Source of the DNA: an uncultured Rhodobacterales bacterium | GTDB taxonomy: Bacteria; Pseudomonadota; Alphaproteobacteria; Rhodobacterales; Rhodobacteraceae | Reading direction: 5' to 3' | Length of the DNA: 6,766 bases | Assembly (NCBI GenBank): GCA_937901055.1 | Contig: CALCGO010000161.1 | Location: 1 to 6,766 of the forward strand | Shown: positions 5,962 through 6,766 of the stretch, piece by piece | Numbering within the stretch: position 1 is the first letter of the stretch | How the letters are laid out: every line of letters starts with the position of its first letter | Made by a program: the position numbers and the translations under genes | The notes under the pieces: generated by a model | Seen by the model: the letters and a program-made list of their open reading frames with translations, nothing else | Database searches by the model: none | What the model was told of the DNA's origin: nothing

Positions 5962-6747
5962 ATGATAAAGGTTGAAAACCTACATATGCATTTCGGCGGG
6001 ATCAAAGCGGTCAACGGGACCAGCATTGAAATCGCAAAAGGCTCGATCACCGGTTTGATCGGACCTAACGGCGCTGGCAAGACCACGCTGTTCAACGTAG
6101 TTGCCGGACATTACACGCCAACATCGGGGACGGTTTATCTGGATGGTGAGGATATCACCGGCCTGTCGCCGCACGAATTGTTTGGCAAAGGGTTGCTGCG
6201 AACCTTCCAAATCGCACATGAATTTTCAACCCTGACCGTTCGCGAGAACCTGATGATGGTGCCGGGCGCACAATCAGGCGAGACGCTGTGGAACGCATGG
6301 TTCAAAAGCGCCGAAGTGCGCGACCAAGAAGCCGAAGTTGCGCGCAAAGCCGACGAGGTTATCGAATTCCTCGAAATCTCCCATGTGGCGGATGAGTTGG
6401 CGGGAAATCTTTCCGGTGGTCAGAAAAAGTTGCTGGAACTTGGGCGAACTATGATGGTCGACGCCAAGGTTGTTTTCCTCGATGAGGTTGGCGCGGGCGT
6501 TAACCGTACGTTGCTGAACACTATCGGCGACGCGATTATCCGCCTGAATAAAGAACGCGGTTACACCTTCTGTATGATCGAACATGACATGGATTTCATT
6601 AGCCGTCTTTGCGATCCCGTCATTTGCATGGCCGAAGGTCAAGTATTGGCCGAAGGCACGATTGACGAAGTCAAAAACAACGAGGCCGTGATCGAAGCGT
6701 ATCTTGGCACCGGCCTGAAAAACAAAACCGTGGGGGCGAAAACATGA
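5962..6747 (+). CDS. livG: Branched-chain amino-acid type ABC transporter ATP-binding protein (LivG)
   Basis: A 261-residue cytoplasmic ATPase, one of the two ATPases of a LivFGHM-type importer served by the upstream binding protein. Motifs are complete: Walker A GPNGAGKT (34-41), Q-loop in LRTFQIA (Gln83), signature LSGGQKK (150-156), Walker B VVFLDE (170-175, catalytic Glu175) and switch His208 in IEHDMDF. The long insert between Q-loop and signature (about 100-140) and the closing EVKNNEAVIEAYLG (236-249) are typical of LivG rather than LivF. After Walker B it reads LDEVGAGVNRTL, where most LivG proteins have Pro instead of Val. The ATG at 5962 is chosen because AGGGGG (5948-5953) lies eight bases upstream; an in-frame GTG at 5956 would be only two bases from it. 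Its TGA overlaps the next start as ATGA. Confidence 0.92.
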   Translation: MIKVENLHMHFGGIKAVNGTSIEIAKGSITGLIGPNGAGKTTLFNVVAGHYTPTSGTVYLDGEDITGLSPHELFGKGLLRTFQIAHEFSTLTVRENLMMVPGAQSGETLWNAWFKSAEVRDQEAEVARKADEVIEFLEISHVADELAGNLSGGQKKLLELGRTMMVDAKVVFLDEVGAGVNRTLLNTIGDAIIRLNKERGYTFCMIEHDMDFISRLCDPVICMAEGQVLAEGTIDEVKNNEAVIEAYLGTGLKNKTVGAKT

Positions 6748-6766
6748 GCTTTCTAAGCGGTGAAAA
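6744..6766 (+). CDS. livF: Start of a coupled downstream gene, probably the second transporter ATPase LivF (partial)
   Basis: Only seven full codons are present (MSFLSGE) before the window ends. The ATG overlaps the livG stop (ATGA) and is preceded by GGGGG (6732-6736), seven bases upstream, so it is a real coupled start. In many amino-acid transporter operons of this type livF follows livG, and LivF proteins of related bacteria often begin with a similar MSxLxxE stretch. The identity is inferred from gene order; a permease (livH or livM) is the alternative. Confidence 0.6.

Overview
This window looks like an ordinary chromosomal stretch from an alphaproteobacterium, most likely a marine Rhodobacterales (roseobacter-type) organism. 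I base this on protein character, moderate GC, a TupB/TupC-type oxyanion transporter, and an amino-acid uptake locus ordered binding protein, LivG, LivF. This placement comes from family recognition, not a database search. All complete genes encode membrane transport functions. I found no phage, IS element, CRISPR array, tRNA or rRNA.

Left part (1-1897). A Kef-type potassium/proton antiporter with a C-terminal RCK (TrkA-N) domain lies on the minus strand (60-1766). A 20-codon open frame reaching the window edge may be the tail of a converging plus-strand gene. The antiporter is divergent from an MFS exporter (1898-3091, plus strand). Their 131-base shared upstream region holds two clear palindromes built on a repeated GTTAAAC word.

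Middle part (3088-4499). Two minus-strand genes, translationally coupled by an ATGA overlap, encode the permease (tupB) and ATPase (tupC) of a tungstate-type ABC importer. The substrate-binding gene tupA, normally adjacent, is absent on both sides. The tupC stop codon overlaps the MFS stop codon, so the two convergent transcripts must run into each other's 3' ends.

Right part (4500-6766). A 200-base divergent regulatory region with small inverted repeats precedes a branched-chain amino-acid type ABC operon on the plus strand: a periplasmic binding protein (livK), a hairpin that resembles an intra-operon terminator or attenuator, the ATPase livG, and the first codons of a coupled gene, probably livF. 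The binding protein is rich in T-ending codons and is followed by the hairpin, a layout that fits much higher output of binding protein than of the membrane and ATPase subunits.

I see no convincing new biological system. The points most worth checking are the palindrome-rich kef/MFS intergenic region, the orphan tupBC pair, the TATAAG-N7-CTTATA repeat between tupB and livK, and the livK-livG hairpin.
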